A stretch of DNA of 64,000 nucleotides from Streptococcus macedonicus ACA-DC 198 (GTDB lineage Bacteria; Bacillota; Bacilli; Lactobacillales; Streptococcaceae), in assembly GCA_000283635.1 (NCBI GenBank), contig HE613569.1, forward strand, positions 397,501 through 461,500, written 5' to 3'. Below the pieces are notes generated by a model that saw only the letters and a program-made list of their open reading frames with translations, did not search any database and was not told the origin of the DNA. Position numbers and translations under genes: made by a program. Positions 47,807 to 57,264 of this stretch are shown here, in pieces (position 1 is the first letter of the stretch; each line of letters starts with the position of its first letter).

Positions 47807-49150
47807 ATGTCTTTTAACGATTTTAATTTTAAGCCCTACATTCGTGAGGCGCTTGCAGAGCTTAAATTCACAAATCCGACAGAAGTGCAACAAAAGTTAA
47901 TTCCCGTTGTGCGTTCTGGTCGTGATTTGGTTGGAGAATCTAAAACTGGTTCAGGAAAAACGCACACTTTCTTGTTACCGATTTTTGAAAAATTAGATGA
48001 AAACAGCAATAATGTTCAAGTGGTTATCACAGCACCAAGCCGTGAGTTGGCAACGCAAATTTATCAAGCAACCAAACAAATTGCTGAAAAGTCTGAAACA
48101 GAAATTCGTGTGGTAAACTACGTTGGTGGTACAGATAAATTACGTCAAATTGAAAAATTGAAATCATCTCAGCCACACATCGTCATTGGTACACCTGGTC
48201 GTATCTATGATTTGGTCAAATCAGGTGATTTGGAAATTTATAAAGCTCATACCTTTGTTGTTGATGAAGCTGATATGACGCTTGATATGGGATTCCTTGA
48301 TACGGTGGATAAGATTGCAGGGACATTGCCAAAAGATGTTCAAATTTTGGTTTTCTCAGCGACTATTCCGCAAAAGTTGCAACCCTTCTTGAAAAAATAT
48401 TTGACAAATCCAGTCATGGAAAAAATCAAGACAACTACTGTTATCGCAGACACAATTGATAATTGGTTGGTTTCAACTAAGGGACGTGATAAAAATGCGC
48501 AAATCTTGGAAATCACTAAAGCCTTAAATCCATATCTTGCCATGATTTTTGTAAACACAAAAGAACGTGCAGATGAGTTGCATAGCTATCTTGTGTCAAA
48601 TGGATTGAAAGTGGCAAAAATTCACGGCGATATTCCTCCACGTGAACGTAAACGCACCATGAACCAAATCAAAAAACTGTCATACGAATACATTGTGGCG
48701 ACAGATTTGGCAGCGCGTGGGATTGATATTGAAGGAGTTAGTCATGTTATCAATGATGCTATTCCGCAAGATTTATCATTCTTTGTGCACCGTGTTGGAC
48801 GTACAGGACGTAATGGTTTAAATGGTATTGCGATTACGCTTTACAAACCAAGTGATGATTCTGATATTCGTGAACTTGAAAGAATGGGGATTAAATTTGT
48901 CCCTAAAATGCTTAAAAATGGTGAATTTCAAGATACTTACGACCGTGACCGTCGAGCTAACCGCGAAAAATCTTACCAAAAATTAGATACTGAAATGATT
49001 GGTTTGGTTAAAAAGAAAAAGAAAAAAATCAAACCAGGCTACAAGAAAAAAATTAAATGGAAAGTTGATGAAAAACGCAAACGTGAACGCCGTGCCGCTA
49101 ATCGTGCCAAAGGACGTGCTGAACGTAAAGTAAGAAAACAAACTTTCTAG
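47807..49150 (+). CDS. DEAD-box RNA helicase (CshB-like)
   Basis: 447-aa helicase: Walker A SKTGSGKTHTF, PSRELA, VVDEADMTLD (DEAD box), VFSATIP, ATDLAARGIDIEG and HRVGRTGRNG. The C-terminal tail is very rich in Lys/Arg, as in cold-shock helicases. AAATTGAGGTAAAAC precedes the ATG. The tcyABC genes follow, the order known from S. mutans. Confidence 0.93.
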   Translation: MSFNDFNFKPYIREALAELKFTNPTEVQQKLIPVVRSGRDLVGESKTGSGKTHTFLLPIFEKLDENSNNVQVVITAPSRELATQIYQATKQIAEKSETEIRVVNYVGGTDKLRQIEKLKSSQPHIVIGTPGRIYDLVKSGDLEIYKAHTFVVDEADMTLDMGFLDTVDKIAGTLPKDVQILVFSATIPQKLQPFLKKYLTNPVMEKIKTTTVIADTIDNWLVSTKGRDKNAQILEITKALNPYLAMIFVNTKERADELHSYLVSNGLKVAKIHGDIPPRERKRTMNQIKKLSYEYIVATDLAARGIDIEGVSHVINDAIPQDLSFFVHRVGRTGRNGLNGIAITLYKPSDDSDIRELERMGIKFVPKMLKNGEFQDTYDRDRRANREKSYQKLDTEMIGLVKKKKKKIKPGYKKKIKWKVDEKRKRERRAANRAKGRAERKVRKQTF

Positions 49151-49157
49151 AAAACAG

Positions 49158-49187
49158 AATCCCGAAATAACTTCGGGATTTTTATTT
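49158..49187 (+). terminator. Terminator after the helicase gene
   Basis: AATCCCGAA and TTCGGGATT pair, followed by TTTT. Confidence 0.8.
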
Positions 49188-49335
49188 TAATCAAGTAGCG
49201 CTTGGTTAGCTTTGTCAAGAAATTTGATTTATTTCCTGATAGTTTTTTCTTATCAAGTCCATAGAAAAAATATATTGGGAAAGTGTGGCTAAGTTTGATA
49301 GACTGGAAAGGAATTATTAGAAAAGAGGCAGACAA

Positions 49336-50160
49336 ATGAAAAAGAGGAGATTACTATCGTTTGGTTCCTTATTTCTGTTGATACTAGCTCTGGCGGCTTG
49401 TTCCAATCAATCACAATCAAGTGGTAAAACAGTCATCAAAGTGGCAACAGACTCAGATACAGCACCATTTACTTACAAAGAAAATGACACCTTTAAAGGT
49501 TACGATATTGATGTGGTGAAAGCCATTTTTAAGGATTCCAAGAAATATAAAGTTGAATTTGTGACAACGGCGTTTGATTCTATTTTAACAGGAGTAGATG
49601 CAGACCGTTACCAAATTGCGGCAAATGACTTTAACTATAATGAAGAACGTGCTGAAAAGTACCTTTTCTCAGACCCAATTTCTAAATCAAACTATGCCAT
49701 AACAAGTGCCGAAGGGACAAGTTATGATAGTCTTGATGATTTATCTGGAAAATCAACTGAAGTGATTTCAGGTTCTAACTATGCTCAAGTTTTAGAAAAA
49801 TGGAACGATGAAAATCCTGATAAAGAGCCGATTAAGATTAATTACGCTTCTAGCTCAACAGGGTTGACAACACGTGTGCAACATATTGAAAATGGAACAA
49901 TCGACTTTATTTTGTATGATGCGATTTCATCGAATTATCTCGTTGAGGACCAAGGTTTCAATTTGACAGTGACCAATGTAACAGATGATATTGGTGGCGA
50001 AACAGATGGTTTAGAATACTTACTGTTTGCAGATACAGATGAGGGAGCTAAACTACAAAAATTTGTCAATAAACGTATCAAAGAGTTAAAAGACGATGGC
50101 ACATTGGCTGAATTGAGCGAGCAATATTTTGGTGGCGACTTCGTTTCAACAATCAATTAA
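49336..50160 (+). CDS. tcyA: Amino-acid ABC transporter lipoprotein, cystine-binding TcyA type
   Basis: 274-aa extracellular solute-binding lipoprotein. Signal peptide with lipobox LAAC and acylated Cys22, then the family-3 binding fold (DTAPFTYKENDTFKGYDIDV; FDSILTGVDADRYQIAANDF). The surrounding order (helicase, tcyABC, DUF4059, trxB) matches the cystine importer of S. mutans. Specificity rests on context. Confidence 0.85.
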   Translation: MKKRRLLSFGSLFLLILALAACSNQSQSSGKTVIKVATDSDTAPFTYKENDTFKGYDIDVVKAIFKDSKKYKVEFVTTAFDSILTGVDADRYQIAANDFNYNEERAEKYLFSDPISKSNYAITSAEGTSYDSLDDLSGKSTEVISGSNYAQVLEKWNDENPDKEPIKINYASSSTGLTTRVQHIENGTIDFILYDAISSNYLVEDQGFNLTVTNVTDDIGGETDGLEYLLFADTDEGAKLQKFVNKRIKELKDDGTLAELSEQYFGGDFVSTIN

Positions 50161-50234
50161 AAATGAAAAAGGAAAAGAAAAGGATTGGTGATAGGCCTAT
50201 CGTTATAGCATAGGATAATAGAAAAGGAGCTTAT

Positions 50235-51038
50235 ATGACTTTAACAACATTAGCAGCTGGTTTGTCTTGGTATGATAAATTGGTTGAAAAAATTCCAGAG
50301 GGTCAATTATTCAGTTGGCGAGCGGTTTTTGATGCCATTCCGTCTTTAATAGAACGTTTACCAACAACACTTGGCTTAACAATAGCAGGTGCGATATTTG
50401 GCTTATTGTTAGCTTTGCTATTTGCTCTCGTGAAAATCAATCGCACAAAGGTTTTGTATCCGATTCAAGCTGTTTTTGTTAGCTTTTTACGTGGAACACC
50501 TATCCTTGTTCAACTCATGTTGACTTACTACGGTATCCCACTTTTCTTGAAATTTCTCAAAATAAGATACGGTTTTGATTGGAATATCAATGCTATTCCA
50601 GCATCTGTTTTTGCGGTAACTGCATTTGCCTTCAATGAAGCGGCATACACTAGCGAAACCATTCGAGCTGCGATTCAAGCTGTGGATGTTGGAGAAATTG
50701 AAGCTGCGCGTAGCTTGGGAATGACCTCCTTTCAAGTTTACCGTCGCGTAATTATTCCAAATGCAGCTGTCATTGCAACGCCGACGTTGATTAACAGCTT
50801 AATTGGCTTGACGAAGGGAACATCATTGGCATTTAATGCAGGTATTGTTGAAATGTTTGCCCAAGCGCAGATTTTAGGTGGTTCGGATTATCGCTATTTT
50901 GAACGTTACATTTCAGTTGCGCTTGTTTACTGGGTAATCAGTATTATTATTGAACAAATCGGTCGTCTCATTGAAAAACGAATGGAAATCGATACGCCTC
51001 AATCAAGTCAAAAAGAAGTGGCAGGAGGTATTCGCTGA
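50235..51038 (+). CDS. tcyB: Amino-acid ABC transporter permease, TcyB type
   Basis: 267-aa permease with about five membrane helices and the family EAA-type loop (FNEAAYTSETIRAAIQAVDVGEIEAARSLG region). It starts 74 bases after tcyA with AAAGGAG and overlaps tcyC by one base (TGATG). The membrane part of a likely L-cystine importer. Confidence 0.87.
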   Translation: MTLTTLAAGLSWYDKLVEKIPEGQLFSWRAVFDAIPSLIERLPTTLGLTIAGAIFGLLLALLFALVKINRTKVLYPIQAVFVSFLRGTPILVQLMLTYYGIPLFLKFLKIRYGFDWNINAIPASVFAVTAFAFNEAAYTSETIRAAIQAVDVGEIEAARSLGMTSFQVYRRVIIPNAAVIATPTLINSLIGLTKGTSLAFNAGIVEMFAQAQILGGSDYRYFERYISVALVYWVISIIIEQIGRLIEKRMEIDTPQSSQKEVAGGIR

Positions 51039-51781
51039 TGATTAAGATTAGAAATTTAACCAAAGAATTTTCAGGGCAAAAAGTTTTAGACGGTTTGGAT
51101 GTTGATATTCAAAAGGGAGAAGTTCTAGCTCTTGTCGGTGCTTCAGGTGCAGGAAAATCAACGTTCTTGCGTAGTCTAAATTATTTAGAAAAACCTGATT
51201 TTGGCAGCATTGCCATTGATGATTTCAAGGTTGATTTTCAGACGATTTCTAAGGAAGATGTCCTTGTTTTACGTCGTAAATTAGCCATGGTTTTCCAACA
51301 ATTTAATCTCTTTGAACGTCGAACAGCCCTCGAAAATGTCAAAGAAGGTTTAAAAATTGTTAAGAAGCTTCCAGATAGTGAAGCAACAAAAATTGCGAAA
51401 GAAGAATTAGCTAAGGTTGGTTTGTCTGACCGTGAAAATCATTACCCACGTCATTTGTCAGGTGGGCAAAAACAACGGGTGGCTTTAGCACGTGCTTTGG
51501 CAATGAAACCAGACGTCCTCTTACTTGATGAACCCACTTCGGCGCTTGACCCAGAGCTTGTCGGCGAAGTTGAAAAATCGATTGCCGATGCCGCTAAAGC
51601 AGGGCAAACCATGGTTTTGGTTAGCCATGACATGAACTTTGTTTATCAAGTGGCAGACAAGGTCTTATTCCTTGATAAGGGGCATATCCTTGAATCTGGT
51701 AAACCAGATGACGTTTTCAATCATCCAAAAGAAGCCAGAACCAAAGAATTCTTCGCAAACTATACAAAAACGTATATTTAA
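51038..51781 (+). CDS. tcyC: Amino-acid ABC transporter ATP-binding protein, TcyC type
   Basis: 247-aa ATPase: Walker A GASGAGKST, signature HLSGGQKQRVALARAL, Walker B VLLLDEPTSALDP, switch VSHDM. Overlaps tcyB by one base; ATG follows AGGAGG within tcyB. Polar-amino-acid subfamily. Confidence 0.88.
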   Translation: MIKIRNLTKEFSGQKVLDGLDVDIQKGEVLALVGASGAGKSTFLRSLNYLEKPDFGSIAIDDFKVDFQTISKEDVLVLRRKLAMVFQQFNLFERRTALENVKEGLKIVKKLPDSEATKIAKEELAKVGLSDRENHYPRHLSGGQKQRVALARALAMKPDVLLLDEPTSALDPELVGEVEKSIADAAKAGQTMVLVSHDMNFVYQVADKVLFLDKGHILESGKPDDVFNHPKEARTKEFFANYTKTYI

Positions 51782-51872
51782 CCACTGACTTTTGTTATAA
51801 TAAGAGCTGAGAGACTTTTTCAGTTCTTTTTAGAGTGATAAAGCAAAAAACTGATTTAAGTATAGGTGATGT

Positions 51873-52097
51873 ATGTTTTTAGAAATTTTTAGTCTTTATA
51901 TCAAAGGACTTCTATTAGCCATTATTTTTGTATTCTTAGTTGGTATCATTTGGAATTTTTGGCGTGCTACCCGTAAATTAGACAAAACAGCCAAAGAACG
52001 CCAAGCCTTTTTATATGATGTGTTAATGATGTCAATCATGACTATCCCAGTTTTGTCCTTTACATTTATGGCGATTTTATTAATGTTCAAAGCGTAA
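51873..52097 (+). CDS. DUF4059 small membrane protein
   Basis: 74-aa protein with two membrane helices (residues ~9-29 and ~50-70) and a basic loop between. It is a streptococcal family of unknown function that sits between tcyC and trxB in related species. GGTGATG near the ATG serves as ribosome site. Confidence 0.8.
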   Translation: MFLEIFSLYIKGLLLAIIFVFLVGIIWNFWRATRKLDKTAKERQAFLYDVLMMSIMTIPVLSFTFMAILLMFKA

Positions 52098-52160
52098 TAA
52101 TTGCAATTTTAATACCTGATTGCTACAATGAAAAAATAATCGAGATATTGAGGTGACTAA

Positions 52161-53075
52161 ATGTACGATACATTAATTATCGGCTCAGGTCCTGCGGGTA
52201 TGACTGCGGGGCTTTATGCCGCTAGATCTAATTTGAAAGTTGGTATTATTGAACAAGGAGCCCCTGGTGGACAAATGAATAATACTTCAGAAATCGAAAA
52301 TTACCCAGGGTATGACCATATTTCAGGACCAGAATTGTCAATGAATATGCATGCGCCGCTTGAAAAATTTGGTGTTGAAAATATTTACGGTATTGTGAAA
52401 TCTATTGAGGATGCTGGCGATGTGAAACGTGTCATTACTGAAGACGCTAGCTACGAAGCGAAAACAATTATTTTAGCGACTGGTGCTAAATACCGCACTC
52501 TTGACGTACCTGGTGAAGAAGAATACACAAGCCGCGGCGTTTCTTACTGTGCTGTCTGTGACGGTGCTTTCTTCCGTAATCAAGATTTATTAGTTGTTGG
52601 TGGTGGGGATTCGGCAGTCGAAGAAGCTGTTTACCTCACACAATTTGCCAAATCTGTAACGATTATTCATCGCCGTGATGAATTGCGTGCTCAAAAGATT
52701 TTGCAAGATCGTGCTTTTGCTAACGACAAAATCAACTTTATCTGGGATTCTGTTGTCAAAGAAATCAAAGGAACTGACATCAAAGTCTCTGGTGTAACTG
52801 TTGAAAATGTTAAAACTGGTGAGCTTAGCGAACACGAATTTGGTGGTATTTTTATCTACGTTGGGGTTAATCCAGTAACAAGCATGGTAGCTGACCTTGG
52901 CATCACAGATGAAGCTGGTTGGGTGATAACAGACGAACGCATGATGACACCAAAAGCAGGCATTTTTGCCATTGGAGATGTTCGTCAAAAAGAACTTCGC
53001 CAAATCGCAACAGCTGTTGGCGACGGTGCTATTGCTGGACAAGGTGTTTACCAATATATTGAAAATATGAAATAA
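52161..53075 (+). CDS. trxB: Thioredoxin-disulfide reductase
   Basis: 304-aa flavoprotein: FAD motif IGSGPAGMTAGLYAARS, redox-active CAVC (SYCAVCDGAFF), NADPH motif VGGGDSAVEEA and C-terminal FAIGDVR. Transfers electrons from NADPH to thioredoxin. Placement after a cystine importer makes functional sense. Terminator follows. Confidence 0.95.
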   Translation: MYDTLIIGSGPAGMTAGLYAARSNLKVGIIEQGAPGGQMNNTSEIENYPGYDHISGPELSMNMHAPLEKFGVENIYGIVKSIEDAGDVKRVITEDASYEAKTIILATGAKYRTLDVPGEEEYTSRGVSYCAVCDGAFFRNQDLLVVGGGDSAVEEAVYLTQFAKSVTIIHRRDELRAQKILQDRAFANDKINFIWDSVVKEIKGTDIKVSGVTVENVKTGELSEHEFGGIFIYVGVNPVTSMVADLGITDEAGWVITDERMMTPKAGIFAIGDVRQKELRQIATAVGDGAIAGQGVYQYIENMK

Positions 53076-53086
53076 TCACATCACTA

Positions 53087-53116
53087 AAGTCTGAGATGAA
53101 AATCTTAGGCTTTTTT
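53087..53116 (+). terminator. Terminator after trxB
   Basis: AAGTCTGAGAT and ATCTTAGGCTT pair around GAAA (two G-T pairs), followed by six T residues. Confidence 0.8.
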
Positions 53117-53342
53117 AGCAGTTGCTAGATTTGTGAGAAAACATGAAAACATTTTTCAGAAAATCAGTGTTTTTTCAAATCTTTGCGCAAAACCTCACAA
53201 AGTTTTAGCCAGTCTGTGGTATTTGTGCTATAATATTGGGGATAAATTAACTTTGAGCTGGAGATAACAGAAAATCTTGTGAGGCTGCTAGGGTCTTAAC
53301 AAGACTTATCAAGGCTCATATTTCTAAAAAAGGGGATACCAC
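53117..53342 (+). promoter_or_regulatory. pncB-nadE promoter region and leader
   Basis: TATAAT at 53229-53234 (TGTGCTATAAT) with a weak -35. About 100 bases of leader follow, with TCTTGT/ACAAGA able to pair around 53275-53305. AAAAAGGGG just before the ATG serves as ribosome site. No NAD-type regulator box or riboswitch recognised. Confidence 0.45.
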
Positions 53343-54803
53343 ATGTATCAAGATGATAGTTTAACTCTCCACACGGATTTGTATCAAATCAATATGATGC
53401 AAGTTTACTTTGATAAGGGCATTCACAATAAGAATGCAGTTTTTGAAATCTTTTTCCGTAAAGAACCATTCGCCAATGGCTATGCCGTTTTTGCTGGTTT
53501 GCAACGTATGGTTGAATACCTTGAAAATCTTCGTTTTACAGAAACAGACATTGCTTATCTAGAAGATTTAGGTTATCCAGCTGATTTTATCGCTTATTTG
53601 AAAAATTTAAAATTAGAATTAACCATTCGTTCAGCTAAAGAAGGAGATTTGGTTTTTGCTAATGAACCAATCGTTCAAGTTGAAGGACCACTTGCCCAAT
53701 GTCAATTGGTTGAAACAGCCTTGCTTAACATTGTCAATTTTCAAACATTGATTGCGACAAAGGCTGCTCGTATTCGCTCTGTCATTGAGGATGAGCCTTT
53801 GCTAGAATTTGGTAGCCGTCGTGCACAGGAATTAGATGCAGCCATTTGGGGAACACGTGCTGCCGTTATTGGTGGTGCTAATGCAACTTCAAATGTTCGC
53901 GCTGGTAAAATGTTTGATATTCCAGTTTCTGGTACACATGCACACTCATTGGTACAAGCATATGGCGATGATTATGAAGCATTCATGGCATATGCTGGAA
54001 CACACAAAGATTGTGTCTTCTTAGTTGATACCTATGACACTCTTCGTCTAGGAGTTCCTGCAGCTATTCGCGTTGCCAATGAATTAGGTAACAAGATTAA
54101 TTTTCTCGGTGTTCGTATTGACTCAGGGGATATGGCTTACTTGTCTAAAAAAATTCGCAAACAATTGGACGACGCAGGCTACCCAGATGCTAAAATTTAT
54201 GCTTCAAATGATTTGGATGAAAATACCATTCTCAATCTTAAAATGCAAAAAGCCAAAATTGATGTCTGGGGCGTCGGAACAAAATTAATCACAGCTTACG
54301 ACCAACCAGCACTTGGTGCAGTTTATAAGATTGTATCTATGGAAGATGAAAATGGTGTCATGCAAGATACGATTAAGTTGTCAAATAATGCTGAAAAAGT
54401 CTCTACACCAGGTAAAAAACAAGTGTGGCGCATTACTAGTCGTGAAAGAAATAAAACAGAGGGTGACTACATCACTTTCACAGATACTGATGTTAATAAA
54501 CTTGACGAAGTTTACATGTTCCACCCAACATACACTTATATCAATAAAACGGTGAAAGATTTTGAAGCTGTGCCACTTCTTGTTGATATTTTTGATAAAG
54601 GGAAATTAGTTTATAACTTGCCATCTCTTTCTGAGATTCAAGAATATGCTCGTAAAGAATTTGACAAACTTTGGGACGAATACAAACGCCTGCTTAATCC
54701 ACAAGATTATCCAGTTGACTTGTCACAAGAAGTTTGGCAAAATAAAATGGAGCTTATTGCCCGTATCCGCAAAGAAGCACAACAAAAAGGAGAAGTTAAA
54801 TGA
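53343..54803 (+). CDS. pncB: Nicotinate phosphoribosyltransferase
   Basis: 486-aa enzyme making nicotinate mononucleotide from nicotinate and [40 protein letters not shown] (active-site His) and [12 protein letters not shown] salvage, fitting the nicotinate dependence of streptococci. Its stop overlaps the nadE ATG by four bases. Confidence 0.94.
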   Translation: MYQDDSLTLHTDLYQINMMQVYFDKGIHNKNAVFEIFFRKEPFANGYAVFAGLQRMVEYLENLRFTETDIAYLEDLGYPADFIAYLKNLKLELTIRSAKEGDLVFANEPIVQVEGPLAQCQLVETALLNIVNFQTLIATKAARIRSVIEDEPLLEFGSRRAQELDAAIWGTRAAVIGGANATSNVRAGKMFDIPVSGTHAHSLVQAYGDDYEAFMAYAGTHKDCVFLVDTYDTLRLGVPAAIRVANELGNKINFLGVRIDSGDMAYLSKKIRKQLDDAGYPDAKIYASNDLDENTILNLKMQKAKIDVWGVGTKLITAYDQPALGAVYKIVSMEDENGVMQDTIKLSNNAEKVSTPGKKQVWRITSRERNKTEGDYITFTDTDVNKLDEVYMFHPTYTYINKTVKDFEAVPLLVDIFDKGKLVYNLPSLSEIQEYARKEFDKLWDEYKRLLNPQDYPVDLSQEVWQNKMELIARIRKEAQQKGEVK

Positions 54804-55624
54804 CATTACAAGAAAAAATCATTGCCGAATTAGGGGTTAAACCAAGTATTGACCCTAAAGAAGAAATTCGCGTATCAGTTGATTTTCTTAAAGACTATTT
54901 GAAAAAACATTCTTTCCTTAAAAGTTATGTTTTAGGGATTTCTGGTGGACAAGATTCAAGCTTGGCAGGACGTTTGGCGCAAATCGCCGTAGAAGAACTC
55001 CGTGCAGAAACTGGTGATGATAGCTATAAATTTATTGCTGTGCGTCTGCCATACGGCGTTCAAGCTGACGAAGAAGATGCTCAACGTGCTCTTAAATTTA
55101 TCCAGCCAGATGTTAGCATTACCGTTAATATCAAAGAAGGTGTTGACGGACAAGTTCGTGAACTTGAAAAAGCTGGCATTGACGTTTCAGATTTCAATAA
55201 AGGAAATATCAAAGCACGCCAACGTATGATCACACAATATGCCGTTGCTGGAGCAAATAACGGAGCTGTTATTGGTACTGACCACGCAGCTGAAAACATC
55301 ACAGGCTTCTTCACTAAATTTGGTGACGGTGGTGCGGACGTTCTCCCTCTTTATCGTTTAAACAAACGTCAAGGAAAACAATTGTTAGCAGAACTCTGTG
55401 CAGATCCTGCAATCTATGAAAAAATTCCAACAGCTGACTTGGAAGAAAATCGCCCAGGAATTGCAGACGAAGTTGCTTTAGGTGTCACATATAATGATAT
55501 TGATGACTATCTTGAAGGTAAAACAGTTTCATCAGAAGCCAAAGAAAAAATTGAAAATTGGTGGCGTAAAACAGAACACAAACGTCACTTACCAATCACA
55601 GTATTTGACGATTTCTGGAAATAA
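54800..55624 (+). CDS. nadE: NAD synthetase (NH3-dependent)
   Basis: 274-aa PP-loop amidotransferase-type synthetase: [49 protein letters not shown]. It makes NAD from deamido-NAD and ammonia; no glutaminase domain. AAGGAGA precedes the ATG within pncB. Coupled with pncB. Confidence 0.95.
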   Translation: MTLQEKIIAELGVKPSIDPKEEIRVSVDFLKDYLKKHSFLKSYVLGISGGQDSSLAGRLAQIAVEELRAETGDDSYKFIAVRLPYGVQADEEDAQRALKFIQPDVSITVNIKEGVDGQVRELEKAGIDVSDFNKGNIKARQRMITQYAVAGANNGAVIGTDHAAENITGFFTKFGDGGADVLPLYRLNKRQGKQLLAELCADPAIYEKIPTADLEENRPGIADEVALGVTYNDIDDYLEGKTVSSEAKEKIENWWRKTEHKRHLPITVFDDFWK

Positions 55625-55632
55625 AACAAAAG

Positions 55633-55650
55633 ACCCGCTGGGTGTTTTTT
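55633..55650 (+). terminator. Short terminator-like hairpin after nadE
   Basis: ACCC and GGGT around GCT, followed by GTTTTTTC. The stem is short. Confidence 0.4.
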
Positions 55651-55842
55651 CTTTAAAAAACAGTAGTGTGAAATTGTAGTTGTTACAAAAGGTTACATAC
55701 TCTTGTAATTCCTTTAAAAATGTCAGAATTTTTCATCAGAAATTCTTGCAATCTCCTTAATAAACGATATAATAGACATTAGTTTAGTATGGTTAAGTCA
55801 GAAAACATTACATGGCTATCAACCGACAATATAGGAGGAATT

Positions 55843-57180
55843 ATGTCAGAATTATCATCAACATTTACCGATAAATTATTTGCTGATTTTCAAGCTGATA
55901 GCAAATTACGTGCTGTTGAAAATGCTGTAACTCACAATGGATTGTTAAAATCACTTGAAACACGTCAAAGTGAAATGGAAAACGATCACGCTTTTTCAAT
56001 TGATTTGACAAAAGATAAGGTTGCCAACCAAAAAGCGTCAGGTCGTTGCTGGATGTTTGCAGCTCTCAATACTTTCCGTCATAAAATGATTTCAGATTTG
56101 AACTTGGAAAATTTTGAGCTTTCACAAGCTCACACATTTTTCTGGGATAAATACGAAAAATCAAACTGGTTCTTAGAACAAGTTATCGCAACGGCAGATC
56201 AAGAACTTGGTAGCCGTAAAGTAAAATTCTTGCTCGATGTGCCACAACAAGACGGTGGACAATGGGATATGGTTGTTGCCCTTTTTGAAAAATACGGTGT
56301 CGTACCAAAAGCAGCATACCCAGAATCAATTTCATCAAGTAACAGCCGTGAATTGAACCAATACCTTAACAAATTATTGCGTCAAGATGCTCAAATCTTA
56401 CGTGAAGCTATTGCAGCTGGTGCTGATGACAAAGCTGTTCAAGCGAAAAAAGAAGTCCTTCTCCAAGAAGTCTTTAATTTCTTAGCAATCAATCTTGGTT
56501 TGCCACCACGTACTATTGACTTTGCTTACCGTGACAAAGATAACAATTACCATTCAGATAAAAACATCACACCACAAGAATTTTTCAAAAAATATGTTGG
56601 TTTAGACCTTTCAGAATACGTATCAGTTATCAATGCGCCAACAGCCGATAAACCTTACGGCAAATCTTACACTGTTGAAATGCTTGGTAATGTGGTTGGT
56701 AGCCGTGATGTTCGTTACCTTAATCTTGATATGGAACGTTTCAAAGAATTGGCCATCGCTCAAATGCAAGCTGGTGAAACTGTTTGGTTTGGTTCTGATG
56801 TTGGTCAAATCTCAGACCGTCAAAAAGGTATCATGGCGACAAATGTTTATGATTTTGAAACAGCTATGGACATTAATTTCACTCAAGACAAAGCAGGACG
56901 TCTTGATTACAGTGAAAGTTTGATGACGCACGCTATGGTGCTTACAGGTGTTGATTTGGACGAAAATGGCAAATCTCTTAAATGGAAAGTTGAAAATTCA
57001 TGGGGAGATAAAGTTGGTAACAAAGGTTACTTTGTTGCTTCAGACGCTTGGATGGATGAATTTACTTACCAAATCGTTGTACGTAAAGAATTCCTGACAG
57101 CAGAAGAACGCGCAGCTTATGAAGCAGAACCAATTGTCCTTGCACCATGGGATCCAATGGGAGCTCTTGCAAATAAATAA
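55843..57180 (+). CDS. pepC: Aminopeptidase C (bleomycin hydrolase family)
   Basis: 445-aa cysteine peptidase, C1B: catalytic Cys in NQKASGRCWMFAALN, His in LMTHAMVLTGVD and Asn in VENSWGDKVGNKGYF. Cytoplasmic hexamer trimming peptides from the N-terminus. ATG 55843 follows AGGAGGA; the frame extends upstream to 55789 without a site. TATAAT near 55768 is the likely promoter. Confidence 0.95.
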   Translation: MSELSSTFTDKLFADFQADSKLRAVENAVTHNGLLKSLETRQSEMENDHAFSIDLTKDKVANQKASGRCWMFAALNTFRHKMISDLNLENFELSQAHTFFWDKYEKSNWFLEQVIATADQELGSRKVKFLLDVPQQDGGQWDMVVALFEKYGVVPKAAYPESISSSNSRELNQYLNKLLRQDAQILREAIAAGADDKAVQAKKEVLLQEVFNFLAINLGLPPRTIDFAYRDKDNNYHSDKNITPQEFFKKYVGLDLSEYVSVINAPTADKPYGKSYTVEMLGNVVGSRDVRYLNLDMERFKELAIAQMQAGETVWFGSDVGQISDRQKGIMATNVYDFETAMDINFTQDKAGRLDYSESLMTHAMVLTGVDLDENGKSLKWKVENSWGDKVGNKGYFVASDAWMDEFTYQIVVRKEFLTAEERAAYEAEPIVLAPWDPMGALANK

Positions 57181-57224
57181 AAAGAATGACGTCAGCTGTT
57201 TGGTTGATGTCGTTTTGCATATAA

Positions 57225-57262
57225 GAAAAGCACTCTCTGAAATATTCAGAAAGTGCTTTTTG
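57225..57262. terminator. Bidirectional terminator between pepC and pbp1A
   Basis: AAAAGCACTCTCTGA and TCAGAAAGTGCTTTT form a 15-base stem with one mismatch, with A and T runs at the two ends. Confidence 0.85.
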
Positions 57263-57264
57263 TG

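Noticed and set aside
53229..53342. Riboswitch for the pncB-nadE unit
   Set aside because: Only one weak pairing is seen and no match to a known NAD or other riboswitch pattern.
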